Notes under the pieces: model-generated | Seen by the model: only the letters and a program-made list of their open reading frames with translations | What the model was told of the DNA's origin: nothing | Database searches by the model: none | NCBI RefSeq assembly: GCF_020172685.1 | Contig: NZ_CP083986.1 | Coordinates: forward strand, 1,941,926-2,005,925 | Source of the DNA: [Mycobacterium] nativiensis | Lineage (GTDB): Bacteria; Actinomycetota; Actinomycetes; Mycobacteriales; Mycobacteriaceae | Reading direction: 5' to 3' | Length of the DNA: 64,000 nt | Shown here: positions 56,369 to 64,000 of the stretch, piece after piece | Layout: each line of letters begins with the position of its first letter | How positions within the stretch are numbered: position 1 is the stretch's first letter | Made by a program: the position numbers and the translations under genes

Positions 56369-57139
56369 GTGACCGAGTACCGGATCGACGACCTCGCGCG
56401 GGAGGCGGGCACGACCACCCGGAACGTGCGCGTCTACCAGGAGAGCGGCCTGCTGCCCCGGCCCCAGCGCCGGGGCCGGGTCGCCATCTACACCGACCGG
56501 CACCTGCGTCAACTTCAGGCGATAATCCGTTTGCTCAGTGAAGGTTTCACGGTCAAGCACATCCTCAAGTTCCTGACCGGACTGCAGCGTGGCGAGGCGC
56601 TGGTCGAGGTGCTTGATCTGGCCGACCTGGGCGAGTTGGTGACCGCGCCGTGGTCGAGCCCGATATCGCAGACCATGACCCGCGAACAGTTGGAGGCGCG
56701 GCTGGGTCGGCTGGACGCGGCGATGCTACGCCGCCTGGCCACCAGCGGGGTCATCGAGGCGACCGACACCGACAACGTCTACCGGGTGGCCGACACGCAT
56801 CAGATCGACGACTTCGCCACGTTGATCTCGCGCGGGATGCCCTTGTCGGTGATGCTGAAGACCGTGACCGCCGTCGACAAGAAGCTCGACGAGGCGGCCG
56901 GACTGCTGACCCGCAGCGGCCACGCCGAGGTGGTCCGGCAGCGCGGGCCCGGGTGGTTACCGGCCACTGACGACGAACTGGGCTGGGCCGCCGACCTGGT
57001 CGACGCCATGCGCCGGGTGGCGAGGCGGTCGGCGCACGCGAGCCTGGACCGCGCGTTCGACGCGGCGGTGCGCGCCGAGCTGCGGGAGTACCGGCAGGCC
57101 GGCAAAGAGAACGACGCTGATCCCGAGCGCAACGTCTGA
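56369..57139 (+). CDS. MerR-family transcriptional regulator
   Basis: A 256-residue MerR-type protein: N-terminal winged helix RIDDLAREAGTTTRNVRVYQESGLLPRPQRRGRVAIY followed by a coiled linker and a long C-terminal effector region with no metal-binding cysteines. GTG start, ten bases after the BVMO stop, so it is the last gene of that run and probably its regulator, sensing an organic ligand. Which promoter it binds is not known; MerR spacing was not recognised. Confidence 0.85.
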   Translation: MTEYRIDDLAREAGTTTRNVRVYQESGLLPRPQRRGRVAIYTDRHLRQLQAIIRLLSEGFTVKHILKFLTGLQRGEALVEVLDLADLGELVTAPWSSPISQTMTREQLEARLGRLDAAMLRRLATSGVIEATDTDNVYRVADTHQIDDFATLISRGMPLSVMLKTVTAVDKKLDEAAGLLTRSGHAEVVRQRGPGWLPATDDELGWAADLVDAMRRVARRSAHASLDRAFDAAVRAELREYRQAGKENDADPERNV

Positions 57140-57154
57140 CTCGTGCAGTGGGGG

Positions 57155-57568
57155 TCAGCGCGGACTGGCCAACCGCCGCGACGCCGGCCGCAACGCCCAC
57201 GACGCAAACACCACCCCCAGAAACGCAATCGGCGCGATCACCTTGCCCGCCGGATCGTGCACCGCGAGGTGCGACACGACGGCTCCGGTGTAGACGATGG
57301 TCGCCCCGGCGTACGCCCATTCCTTGAGCCGGGGAAATCCGGGCGCCAATATTGCGAGCCCGCCCAGCAGATACCAAGTACCGAGCAGCACGGCGAAGTA
57401 GTCGGGGTAGCCCAAACCGTGCAACGTCTCGCGGGCATACGGTATCCGCAGGATGCCCCACATGCCGCCGACCAGCATCTCGGTGCCGAGCACGCCGGTC
57501 GCGGTCCAATAGGCGATAGTCCGGCCCCGGTCGGGGGCGGCGGTTGTGGAGGCGGTCAGGCTGGTCAT
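57155..57568 (-). CDS. DoxX-like membrane protein
   Basis: A 137-residue protein with four hydrophobic segments (TGVLGTEMLVGGMWGI; LGTWYLLGGLAILAPGF). Divergent from the intact ECF41 sigma gene and preceded by GGTCACA-N16-CGTC, so it is a likely target of that sigma factor. Oxidoreductase-like, decarboxylase-like and DoxX-like genes are the usual partners of ECF41 sigma factors. Confidence 0.78.
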   Translation of the reverse strand: MTSLTASTTAAPDRGRTIAYWTATGVLGTEMLVGGMWGILRIPYARETLHGLGYPDYFAVLLGTWYLLGGLAILAPGFPRLKEWAYAGATIVYTGAVVSHLAVHDPAGKVIAPIAFLGVVFASWALRPASRRLASPR

Positions 57569-57612
57569 ATCGATGTCCTTGTCACGTTGATGGTTCGGTC
57601 CCTCACTCGTTT

Positions 57613-57639
57613 GACGGATGGCGACCAGCGGATGTGACC
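57613..57639 (-). promoter_or_regulatory. ECF41-type promoter of the DoxX-like gene (GGTCACA-N16-CGTC)
   Basis: On the minus strand GGTCACA (57633-57639), 16 bases, CGTC (57613-57616), 44 bases before the ATG of the doxX-like gene. One base off the ECF41 consensus TGTCACA-N16-CGTC. Confidence 0.75.
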
Positions 57640-57668
57640 GTGACCGGCGCCGGAGGGTTCGAACTCCT

Positions 57669-57695
57669 TGTCACGTTCGTGGTCGCCGATCCGTC
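57669..57695 (+). promoter_or_regulatory. ECF41-type promoter of the sigma gene (TGTCACG-N16-CGTC)
   Basis: TGTCACG at 57669-57675, a 16-base spacer, CGTC at 57692-57695, 35 bases before the GTG of the sigma gene. Implies autoregulation. A second TGTCACG at 57580-57586 has no CGTC at the right distance and is probably not a promoter. Confidence 0.75.
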
Positions 57696-57730
57696 ACACA
57701 ATTGACGGATAGCAACCGAAGGATTCGACG

Positions 57731-58597
57731 GTGGACGACACGGAGTGGCTGGCGACGCGATTCGAAGACACCCGCGCGCACCTGTGCGGGGTGGCCTACC
57801 GGATGCTGGGCTCGCTCACCGAGGCCGATGACGCAGTACAGGAGGCCTGGCTGCGGCTGAGCCGGGCCGATGTCGGCCAGGTCGACAATCTGACCGGATG
57901 GTTGACGACGGTGGTGGCGCGGGTATCCCTGGACATGCTGCGGTCGCGCAACGCCCGACGCGAGGAGTCGCTGGACGCCCGGCTGCCCGACCTCATCCTG
58001 GGCCCTGACGGCCCGGCCCCCGAAGACCAGGCGGTGCTGGCCGACTCGCTGGGTCTGGCCCTGCTGGTGGTGCTCGACACCCTCACCCCGGCTGAACGGG
58101 TGGCGTTCGTGCTGCACGACATGTTCGCCGTCCCGTTCGAGGAGATCGCCTCCATCGTGGACCGTTCACCGATCGCGGCCCGGCAACTGGCCAGTCGCGC
58201 CCGTCGTCGCGTCCGGGGCGCCCCGGTACCCGACGCGGATCTGGACCGCCAGCGTGAGGTCGTCGGCGCCTTCCTCGCCGCGGCCCGCGACGGTGACTTC
58301 GACGCATTGGTCGCCACCCTGCATCCCGACGTCCTGGTGCGCGCCGAGACCGGAGCGCCGCAGCCAGTGGAGCTTCGCGGTGCTCGTTCTGCCGCCCAGC
58401 GCGCGATGCTGTTTGCCCGCTACGCCGAGTTCGCCCGCCCGATCCTGGTGAACGGGGCAGCCGGCATCATCGCGCTCTCGGGTGGGCGACCGCTGTCGGT
58501 CATGGGCTTCACCGTCGTCGCCGGACAGGTCGTCGAAATCGACATCCTCACCTCCGCCGATCGCCTGCGCGAACTCGACCTGACTAACCTCGACTAG
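57731..58597 (+). CDS. ECF41 (SigJ-like) sigma factor with SnoaL-like C-terminal domain
   Basis: A 288-residue ECF sigma factor. Region 2 (LCGVAYRMLGSLTEADDAVQEAWLRLSR), region 4 (ERVAFVLHDMFAVPFEEIASIVDRSPIAARQLASRARRR) and a C-terminal NTF2/SnoaL-like domain of about 100 residues (DFDALVATLHPDVLVRAE ... GRPLSVMGFTVVAGQVVEIDIL) define group ECF41, in which the C-terminal domain replaces an anti-sigma factor. GTG start. It drives its own promoter and the divergent DoxX gene, and is followed within 20 bases by two decarboxylase-like genes, matching the ECF41 pattern. The inducing signal is unknown. Confidence 0.9.
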   Translation: MDDTEWLATRFEDTRAHLCGVAYRMLGSLTEADDAVQEAWLRLSRADVGQVDNLTGWLTTVVARVSLDMLRSRNARREESLDARLPDLILGPDGPAPEDQAVLADSLGLALLVVLDTLTPAERVAFVLHDMFAVPFEEIASIVDRSPIAARQLASRARRRVRGAPVPDADLDRQREVVGAFLAAARDGDFDALVATLHPDVLVRAETGAPQPVELRGARSAAQRAMLFARYAEFARPILVNGAAGIIALSGGRPLSVMGFTVVAGQVVEIDILTSADRLRELDLTNLD

Positions 58598-58615
58598 GAG
58601 GTCTGGAGAAACACG

Positions 58616-58930
58616 ATGTCCGACATCACCGAACTGCACAAAGCGCTGCTCGGCCGCATCCTCGGCGCCGGCGCAACCGCACCGCCGCAACTGCGCCGCG
58701 CGGCCTTCGACAACACCGGGCTCGACGAACCGATGGCCACCTTGATCGACAAGGTGGCCCACCGCTCCTACCGGGTGACCGACGGGGACATCGCCGCGGC
58801 CCGCGCCGCCGGCCTGAGCGAAGATCAGATCTTCGAGATCGTGGTGTGCGCCGCGGTGGGCCAGGCAACCCGGCAGTACTCCGGCGCGATGGAAGTCCTG
58901 GCCGGTCTCACCGAAGGCCAAGAACGATGA
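58616..58930 (+). CDS. Carboxymuconolactone-decarboxylase-like small protein
   Basis: A 104-residue helical protein (LRRAAFDNTGLDEPMATLIDKVAHRSYRVTDGDIAAARAAGLSEDQIFEIVVCAAVGQATRQYSG, shown in part) with the shape of a CMD-like domain but without the C-x-x-C pair; it holds one Cys. GGAGG lies about ten bases upstream of the ATG. It is in one operon with the sigma gene and overlaps the next gene by four bases, suggesting a complex with that C-x-x-C bearing partner. Confidence 0.7.
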   Translation: MSDITELHKALLGRILGAGATAPPQLRRAAFDNTGLDEPMATLIDKVAHRSYRVTDGDIAAARAAGLSEDQIFEIVVCAAVGQATRQYSGAMEVLAGLTEGQER

Positions 58931-59502
58931 GGCTCGCGATTCTCGACCACGGACACCGCCTGGGCACCAAGGCCCTACTGGGCATGATTCGGCTGGTCTC
59001 GCGCCAGCCGGTCGTGGACGCGGTCAAGCTGGCCTTCTACCGCCCCGAGTTCTACGGCGGCGGTCCGCTGACCAACGAGGCGATGCGCGGGCCGTCGGCG
59101 TGGTCGATCGGGGAGCGCGAGCTGATGGCCGCGTATGTCTCCAAGGTCAACGCCTGCCCGTTCTGCATCGCTGCGCACACCGCCACCTCCAACTACTGCT
59201 ACGGCGACGACGCGACGGCCGCGGCCACCCTCGCCGATCTGGGGAGCGCACCGATCGCTGCGCCGCTGCGGGCAACACTGGAGCTGCTCGGCAAGCTCAC
59301 CCGGGAAGGCAGCGTCGATGCCGATGACATCCGGGCCGTGCTCGCCGCCGGCGTCACCCCCGAGCAGGTCAAAGACGCATTGGCGGTGAGCCTGGTCTTC
59401 GACATCACCAACCGGCTCGCCAACGCCTTCGACTTCGAGGTGGCCGGCCCCGCGGCGATGGAGGCCGGTGCGCGCCATCTGGTGAAGCGTGGTTATGGGT
59501 AG
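58927..59502 (+). CDS. AhpD-like / carboxymuconolactone decarboxylase protein
   Basis: A 191-residue AhpD-like protein with the redox motif CPFCIAAHTA near residue 78 and the typical surrounding ERELMAAYVSKVNACPFC. The start at 58927 overlaps the previous stop (ATGA). Members act as thiol peroxidases or dehydrogenase partners. As the last gene of the ECF41 operon it is the probable effector of that response. Longer upstream frame is rejected. Confidence 0.85.
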   Translation: MRLAILDHGHRLGTKALLGMIRLVSRQPVVDAVKLAFYRPEFYGGGPLTNEAMRGPSAWSIGERELMAAYVSKVNACPFCIAAHTATSNYCYGDDATAAATLADLGSAPIAAPLRATLELLGKLTREGSVDADDIRAVLAAGVTPEQVKDALAVSLVFDITNRLANAFDFEVAGPAAMEAGARHLVKRGYG

Positions 59503-59527
59503 GCACGCGGACTAGAATCTTGAGTTC

Positions 59528-60247
59528 ATGGCCATCCGGCGCGCGGTGCTCGTCATCGCCGACATCGGCGGATACACCGCCTACATGAACTGGAACCGGA
59601 CCCACCTGGTGCACGCCCAGATGGCAGTGGCCGCACTCCTGGAATCGGTCATCGATGCCGCCAAGGGCATGAAGCTGGCGAAGCTCGAGGGTGATGCCGC
59701 CTTCTTCTGGGCGCCCGACGGCGACGCCCAGGTGTTGGTCAGCGAACGGTTGTCGCGGATGCATCAGGCGTTCCTGAACAGACGGGCCCGTATCGAGAAC
59801 GGCCGTAACTGTCGCTGCGAAAGCTGCGAGCAGCTGAAGAACCTGTCGCTGAAATTCGTTGCGCACGAGGGTGAGGTGGCCGAGCAGAAGGTCAAGCGCC
59901 GCACCGAACTTGCCGGTGTCGATGTCATCCTGGTGCACCGGATGCTGAAGAATCGGGTGCCGGTGCCCGAATACGTGTTGATGACCGATCCCATCGCGCA
60001 GCATCTTGACGAGCCGGTTCGCGCAGTGTGCACGCCGCTGGTGCACGACTTCGAGGGGCTGGGCCAAACGCCGACCTACTACCTGGATCTCGCGAGGTCG
60101 GCGGTGCAACCACCGGCAGATGCCATGGGATTGCGCGGCAGGATGAGATTTCGGTGGAAGGCGCTGCCGTTCGTGGTCGGAGCCAAGGAACCCTGCGAAG
60201 GATTTCGCAGTCTGGGCCGCGGCGCGGTCGAGCCGGCCGCCGGGTAG
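59528..60247 (+). CDS. DUF2652 protein, class III cyclase-like fold
   Basis: A 239-residue protein beginning [21 protein letters not shown], the DUF2652 signature, which resembles the first strand and metal-binding Asp of class III nucleotide cyclases. [12 protein letters not shown] matches the second cyclase-like segment. Later parts carry two cysteines in CRCESC. Key substrate-binding residues of true cyclases are not obvious, so it may be a degenerate member binding nucleotides. Starts 25 bases after the AhpD-like gene and may be co-transcribed. Function unknown. Confidence 0.7.
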   Translation: MAIRRAVLVIADIGGYTAYMNWNRTHLVHAQMAVAALLESVIDAAKGMKLAKLEGDAAFFWAPDGDAQVLVSERLSRMHQAFLNRRARIENGRNCRCESCEQLKNLSLKFVAHEGEVAEQKVKRRTELAGVDVILVHRMLKNRVPVPEYVLMTDPIAQHLDEPVRAVCTPLVHDFEGLGQTPTYYLDLARSAVQPPADAMGLRGRMRFRWKALPFVVGAKEPCEGFRSLGRGAVEPAAG

Positions 60248-60259
60248 AGCTCAGACCGG

Positions 60260-60946
60260 CTACAGCCGTCCGGCGACGAAATCGGCTGCTTGGTTGACCA
60301 TGCCCGACGAGACATAAGCGCTGGCCAGGTGTTGCGGCCAGTTCTCTTCCCAGGTGTTCGGGTCGGCCGGGTTGCAGACCGGGTCGGCGCCATGACACTG
60401 CTCGATGGTCCGATCGTTGTAGACCGGGCTGAAGTTCGTGATCGGGCCTACCCATTGACTGCCGTTGCCGAACAGCGCAACCGCGGCGATGTGCTCGTCG
60501 GCGCCCGGGGGCAGGGGATTGGTGAAGCCCCACGCCTGGAAGGGGACCGCAAGCACCACATCGGTGACCGCCGCGCCCAGCGAGTAGCCCCCTGGCACTA
60601 TCCGGGTGTTCGGACATCCGTTGATCGTGTTCTGGATGTGGGCACTCATGTCGTTGGCGCCCTGGTCGATCTGATTGTCAGCGGGGTAATTCACCGCATA
60701 CACGCTGACGTATTTGGAGGTCTTGGAGCGCAGTGCGCTGACGAACGCGTTGCCGACCGCCCCGGCCCCGGGCGATTCCAGACGCCCACGGGCGAACACC
60801 ACTTCGACGTCGGGGCAGGCCGCGCCGGCCGGTGCGACCGCACCGGGTGTCCCGGCGGGAATCACGACGGGGGCGGTCAGCAAGACTGCCGCCAGCACTG
60901 TGCCTCGCCTCGTGAGTCTCAATCGGCGGGCCGAGGAATTGCTCAC
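60260..60946 (-). CDS. Secreted cutinase-like serine esterase
   Basis: About 228 residues from GTG 60946; the start is uncertain because the frame is open further upstream. Signal peptide of basic residues plus a hydrophobic stretch ending near GAAC. Cutinase features: CPDVEVVFARG at the mature N-terminus, nucleophile GGYSLGAAV (family GYSQG), the DPVC acid region and a C-terminal His in WPQHLASAY. Four cysteines can form the two conserved disulfides. Mycobacterial cutinase-like proteins hydrolyse fatty-acid esters outside the cell. Divergent or convergent neighbours show no operon. Confidence 0.85.
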   Translation of the reverse strand: MSNSSARRLRLTRRGTVLAAVLLTAPVVIPAGTPGAVAPAGAACPDVEVVFARGRLESPGAGAVGNAFVSALRSKTSKYVSVYAVNYPADNQIDQGANDMSAHIQNTINGCPNTRIVPGGYSLGAAVTDVVLAVPFQAWGFTNPLPPGADEHIAAVALFGNGSQWVGPITNFSPVYNDRTIEQCHGADPVCNPADPNTWEENWPQHLASAYVSSGMVNQAADFVAGRL

Positions 60947-61034
60947 GAAGGGGATCGTAGTGGTCCGCGGCCGCCTTGTCGCCACGGCCCGGGACCCGGT
61001 CAACACCCGGCGTCGGTGGCCGTCCGGCTGGGCA

Positions 61035-61667
61035 TCAGCCGGTTCGGGACTGTTCGAGGTAGGCCGCCAACGCATTGGTCAGGCCACGGCGGGCCTCGTC
61101 GAGATCGGCGTAGGAGCCCAGCTGACGCTCCGAGACCAGCCCGCGCATCGCACCCGGGATGAGCGCGGCCACCTCCCGCACCCGCTGCGGGTCTACGCCG
61201 AGATCGGCGAACGCGTGATGGCAGGTCTGCAGCCAGCTTTTGCCCCAGGAGAACAACTCGGCGGCGGTGCGCGGATACAGGCGCTCCAGCTCGAGGTGAT
61301 CGCGGGGGAGCGCGGCCCGTAGGTTCTCGATGGCGCGCGAATCCTGCGACGCCAGCCCGTCATAAAGCGTGTCGATGATCGCCGCGACCCGGTCCCGCAG
61401 CGGCGCATTCGATTTCACGCCGGCGAACGCCGACATCGCCGCGTCGCGACGCTCAGCGGTGCGGTGCAGCACCGCCGCCCAGAAGCCGTCGACGTCGCCG
61501 AACTGGTACTGCACCGCGCCCCAGGTGGCACCGCTCTCCTTGGCGATCCGGCTCGCGGACACCGCGGCAGGGTCGCCGGTGGCCAGTGAGCGCACCGCGG
61601 CATCCAGCATCGCCTCGCGGGTCGCCTGACCCCGCTTATTGCTGCGCCGTGACACCGGTCGAGTCAT
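61035..61667 (-). CDS. TetR-family transcriptional regulator
   Basis: A 210-residue TetR regulator. The N-terminal helix-turn-helix reads ATREAMLDAAVRSLATGDPAAVSASRIAKESGATWGAVQYQFGDVDGFWAAVL (in part), with a ligand-binding domain behind. It is divergent from the Rieske oxygenase gene, and the 106-base gap holds a TetR-like palindrome at 61690-61707, so it probably represses both itself and the oxygenase operon. Ligand likely the oxygenase substrate. Confidence 0.88.
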   Translation of the reverse strand: MTRPVSRRSNKRGQATREAMLDAAVRSLATGDPAAVSASRIAKESGATWGAVQYQFGDVDGFWAAVLHRTAERRDAAMSAFAGVKSNAPLRDRVAAIIDTLYDGLASQDSRAIENLRAALPRDHLELERLYPRTAAELFSWGKSWLQTCHHAFADLGVDPQRVREVAALIPGAMRGLVSERQLGSYADLDEARRGLTNALAAYLEQSRTG

Positions 61668-61689
61668 CCCCGGAAGCCTACCAATTTTT

Positions 61690-61707
61690 TCATAGTGACC
61701 CCTATGA
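61690..61707. promoter_or_regulatory. TetR-type operator TCATAG-N6-CTATGA
   Basis: Perfect 6-base arms with a 6-base spacer, TCATAGTGACCCCTATGA, 22 bases upstream of the tetR start and 66 upstream of the oxygenase ATG. It lies in an AT-rich pocket that also holds TTTTTT, as promoters in this DNA do. Confidence 0.65.
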
Positions 61708-61773
61708 TTCTGAGATCGGGCGAACTATGCTGCCGGAATCGGTCCCGTCGAGACCACCGAGAGGAGACGCCGA

Positions 61774-62922
61774 ATGGCCAAACCGCCCTTGTCGATGCAA
61801 CCGACCGGCTGGTTTCAGGTCGCCTGGTCCGACGAGATCGGTATCGGCGACGTCCACACCATGAAGTACTTCGGCCGGGAGATGGTCGCCTGGCGCGCCG
61901 AGTCCGGTCAGCTCACCGTGATGAACGCCTACTGCGAACACCTCGGTGCGCACCTGGGCTACGGCGGCACCGTCCACGGCGAGGTGCTGCAGTGCCCGTT
62001 TCACGGCTGGCAGTGGAATGCCCAGGGCCGCAACGTCTGTATCCCGTATCAGGACAAGCCCAACCGCGGCCGGCGCATCGGCACCTACCCGGTGGTCGAA
62101 CGCAACGAGTCGGTCTACATCTGGCACGACGTGCACGGGCGTGAGCCGTACTTCGATCCGCCCGATGTGTTCGCCGCCTTCGACGACCGCACCGCCGCGG
62201 ACTACTACCCGCAGCAGCGGCTGTACCGGCAAACCCTGGAGCTGCACCCGCAGTATGTCCTGGAGAACGGGGTGGACTTCGCTCACTTCAAGTACGTGCA
62301 CCGCACCCCGATCGTGCCGGTCTTCACCCGCCACGACTTCGCCGAACCGGTGTCCTACGTCGACTTCACCATCACCTTCGAAGGCGACGACGGCCAGAAG
62401 ATCGAAGACGTCAACAGCGGGGTGGAGGCCATCAACGGCGGCTTGGGTATTGCGGTGACCAAGAGCTGGGGCATGATCGACAACCGCACCATCTCGGCGA
62501 TCACCCCCGTCGACGAATCCACCTCCGATGTCCGGTTCATGGTCTACATCGGTCGCACACCGGCCGGCGGTTCAGCGAGGCTCGACGGAGGAGAGGCGAA
62601 GCTGGGACCGCCGCATGAGCCGGGCGGTTCAGCGAGGCTCGACGGAGGAGAGGCGAAGCTGGGACCGCCGCATAAACCCGCCGATCCCGCCCGCGCCGAA
62701 GCCCGCGCCGGCGATTTCGGACGCGAGGTGATCCGCCAGTTCGAACAGGACATCCACATCTGGTCGCATCAGCGGTATTCGGATCCGCCTGCCCTGGCGA
62801 CCGCTGAGTGCGAGGGCTTCACCGCAATTCGCCAGTGGGCCAAACAGTTCTATCCCGACGGCATCGGTGGCAGTGCTGCTGAGGTCGCTGAAGCCACCGC
62901 CCAGAAAGGCTCAACCGCATGA
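61774..62922 (+). CDS. Rieske non-haem iron oxygenase (KshA-like) with in-frame repeat insertion
   Basis: A 382-residue oxygenase component. The [2Fe-2S] Rieske motif is C-x-H (YCEHLGAHL, residue 54) and C-x2-H (CPFHGW, near 73); the mononuclear iron ligands are in ENGVDFAHFKYVH near 170. It needs a separate reductase. Similar proteins hydroxylate steroids or other ring compounds. Two 19-residue copies of GGSARLDGGEAKLGPPHEP (second copy with K for E) lie at about 265-302, encoded by the 57-bp repeats; without them the protein would be 344 residues. The insertion is between YIGRTPA and ADPARAEA, in a loop before the C-terminal helix FGREVIRQFEQDIHIW. GAGAGGAG upstream of ATG. Overlaps the next gene by four bases. 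Confidence 0.85.
   Translation: MAKPPLSMQPTGWFQVAWSDEIGIGDVHTMKYFGREMVAWRAESGQLTVMNAYCEHLGAHLGYGGTVHGEVLQCPFHGWQWNAQGRNVCIPYQDKPNRGRRIGTYPVVERNESVYIWHDVHGREPYFDPPDVFAAFDDRTAADYYPQQRLYRQTLELHPQYVLENGVDFAHFKYVHRTPIVPVFTRHDFAEPVSYVDFTITFEGDDGQKIEDVNSGVEAINGGLGIAVTKSWGMIDNRTISAITPVDESTSDVRFMVYIGRTPAGGSARLDGGEAKLGPPHEPGGSARLDGGEAKLGPPHKPADPARAEARAGDFGREVIRQFEQDIHIWSHQRYSDPPALATAECEGFTAIRQWAKQFYPDGIGGSAAEVAEATAQKGSTA
62566..62679 (+). repeat. Two tandem 57-bp hairpin repeats inside the Rieske oxygenase gene
   Basis: Copies at 62566-62622 and 62623-62679, nearly identical to each other and related to the 58-bp pair at 21319-21434. Arms GGCGGTTCAGC and GCTGGGACCGCC (62601-62612 in copy 1) pair with one bulged G. 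Compared with the other locus, stem changes keep base pairing (T-G wobble for T-A, C-G for T-G, C-G for T-G). The length 57 is a multiple of three, so the reading frame is kept. Confidence 0.85.
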
Positions 62923-64000
62923 GCGCATCGGCCGCACCCATCCGCGTGTTCCAGGTCGCCACCGGCAATGTCGGCAAGGAGATGATCAAACGGATCACCG
63001 CCCGTCCCGACCTCGAACTGATCGGTGTGCACTGCTATTCGCCGGACAAGGTCGGCAAGGACACCGGCGAGCTGGCCGGCATCGCACCCAACGGGGTGAT
63101 CGCGACCGGCGGCGTCGAGGAGATCATCGCGGCCAAGCCGGACGTGGTGACCTTTCACGGCGTGTTCCCCGACGAGGACCTCTACGTGCAGGTGCTGGAG
63201 GCCGGGATCAACATCGTCACCACCGCCGACTGGATCACCGGCTGGCACCGCGACCGAAACCACCCGCACCCGTCGGGAAAGCCGGTGACGCAACTGCTTT
63301 CCGAGGCCTGCGAAAAGGGTGGGGCGACCTTCTACGGCACCGGCATGAACCCGGGCCTCAACCAGATTCTCGGCGTGGTGTGTGCGGCTGATGTCGCCGA
63401 GATCGAGAACGTCACCACCATCGAATCCGTCGACGTGTCGTGTCATCACTCCAAGGAGACCTGGATCGAGGTCGGCTACGGGCAGCCCGCCGATGATCCG
63501 GAGATCCCGGCCAAGCTGGAGAAGTTCACCCGGGTGTTCGCCGACAGCGTCCTGATGATGGCCGACTGCTTCGACCTGACCCTGGACGAGGTCACGTTCG
63601 GCTACGAGTTGGGTGTGTGCACCAGGGATGTCGACCTGGGCTGGTACACCCTGCCCAAGGGATCGTTGGGCGGCAATTACATCAAGTACCAGGGCATGGT
63701 GGACGGCGTCCCGCGCATCGAGACCCATCTCGAGTGGCAGATGACACCGTTCACGCAGCCGAACTGGAATATCAAGGGCTGCTACATCACTCGGGTCACC
63801 GGCGATCCGTGCGTCTACAACAAGCACATGATCTTCCCCAAGCCCGGAGTGGACCTGTCCGACCCGGACAACTTCGCCTCGATTGGCATGACGGTGACCG
63901 GCCTGCCCGCTCTCAACGCGATCAGGTCGGTGGTGGCGGCCCGCCCGGGGCTGCTGACCAGTGCCGACCTGCCGTTGCGCGGATTCGCCGGGCGCTTCAA
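62919..64000 (+). CDS. DapB-like NAD(P)-binding oxidoreductase (partial, runs off the window)
   Basis: At least 360 residues, 3' end outside the window. It begins with a Rossmann motif APIRVFQVATGNVGKEMIKR, then ELIGVHCYSPDKVGKD, typical of the dihydrodipicolinate-reductase-like / amino-acid dehydrogenase-like family common in mycobacteria (DHDPR N-terminal domain). The second half (WYTLPKGSLGGNYIKYQG) is characteristic of that group. The start overlaps the Rieske gene stop (ATGA), so it is co-translated with the oxygenase and may act on its product. True substrate unknown. Confidence 0.82.
   Translation, partial: MSASAAPIRVFQVATGNVGKEMIKRITARPDLELIGVHCYSPDKVGKDTGELAGIAPNGVIATGGVEEIIAAKPDVVTFHGVFPDEDLYVQVLEAGINIVTTADWITGWHRDRNHPHPSGKPVTQLLSEACEKGGATFYGTGMNPGLNQILGVVCAADVAEIENVTTIESVDVSCHHSKETWIEVGYGQPADDPEIPAKLEKFTRVFADSVLMMADCFDLTLDEVTFGYELGVCTRDVDLGWYTLPKGSLGGNYIKYQGMVDGVPRIETHLEWQMTPFTQPNWNIKGCYITRVTGDPCVYNKHMIFPKPGVDLSDPDNFASIGMTVTGLPALNAIRSVVAARPGLLTSADLPLRGFAGRF

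Noticed and set aside
57580..57586. Third TGTCACG as another ECF41 promoter
   Set aside because: No CGTC at a 16-base spacing on that strand.

Overview
The window is high-GC actinobacterial DNA and reads as a mycobacterium, most likely a rapid grower (Mycolicibacterium type). The markers are a 19-kDa-antigen (LpqH) type lipoprotein, two secreted PE-PPE-domain hydrolases, a cutinase-like protein, UspABC, a methyltransferase of the Rv2952 type and a mycobactin-like mbt cluster. No species call is possible from sequence reading alone.

Left part (1-9.4 kb): the 5' end of a transposase-like gene at the edge; a DUF559/Vsr-like nuclease-fold protein bracketed by copies of one motif; a small secreted CDGP-like protein; the UspABC amino-sugar importer, with an lpqH-like gene wedged antisense between uspA and uspB; a DUF2804-like protein; and tldD-pmbA. 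9.4-25.5 kb: an exceptional 2768-residue regulator (SARP/BTAD + class III cyclase + STAND ATPase + 11 NTF2-like domains), a separate NTF2-like protein, htpG, a quinone oxidoreductase, AhpD-like and alpha/beta-hydrolase enzymes, an MddA-like methyltransferase, and a divergent DoxX / ECF41 sigma pair whose sigma gene carries an in-frame stop. 25.5-28.1 kb: a His-rich peptide, a CAU tRNA and two duplicated secreted PE-PPE proteins.

Core (28.1-52 kb): an NRPS/PKS siderophore-type cluster on the minus strand in the order leader ORF - mbtC - (mbtD fused to a two-module mbtE) - mbtF - mbtG - mbtH - mbtK-like, every junction being overlapping or nearly so. The aryl-cap genes (mbtA, mbtB, mbtI) are absent, an extra NRPS module is present whose adenylation domain lacks the usual Asp, and two of four condensation domains have lost the catalytic His. 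Beside it lie an HxxxDG acyltransferase, two P450s, a siderophore-interacting flavin reductase and a methyltransferase. The predicted product is a hydroxamate lipopeptide siderophore differing from canonical mycobactin.

Right part (52-64 kb): a hydrolase-SDR-diiron protein-BVMO cassette with a MerR regulator; a second, intact DoxX / ECF41 sigma pair followed by two carboxymuconolactone-decarboxylase-like genes; a DUF2652 protein, a cutinase, a TetR regulator with a clear operator, and a Rieske oxygenase followed by a DapB-like oxidoreductase that runs off the end. A 57-58 bp hairpin repeat occurs as tandem pairs at two loci, one of them in frame inside the Rieske oxygenase gene. Start codons, substrates and gene symbols are inferred by reading; no database search was done.
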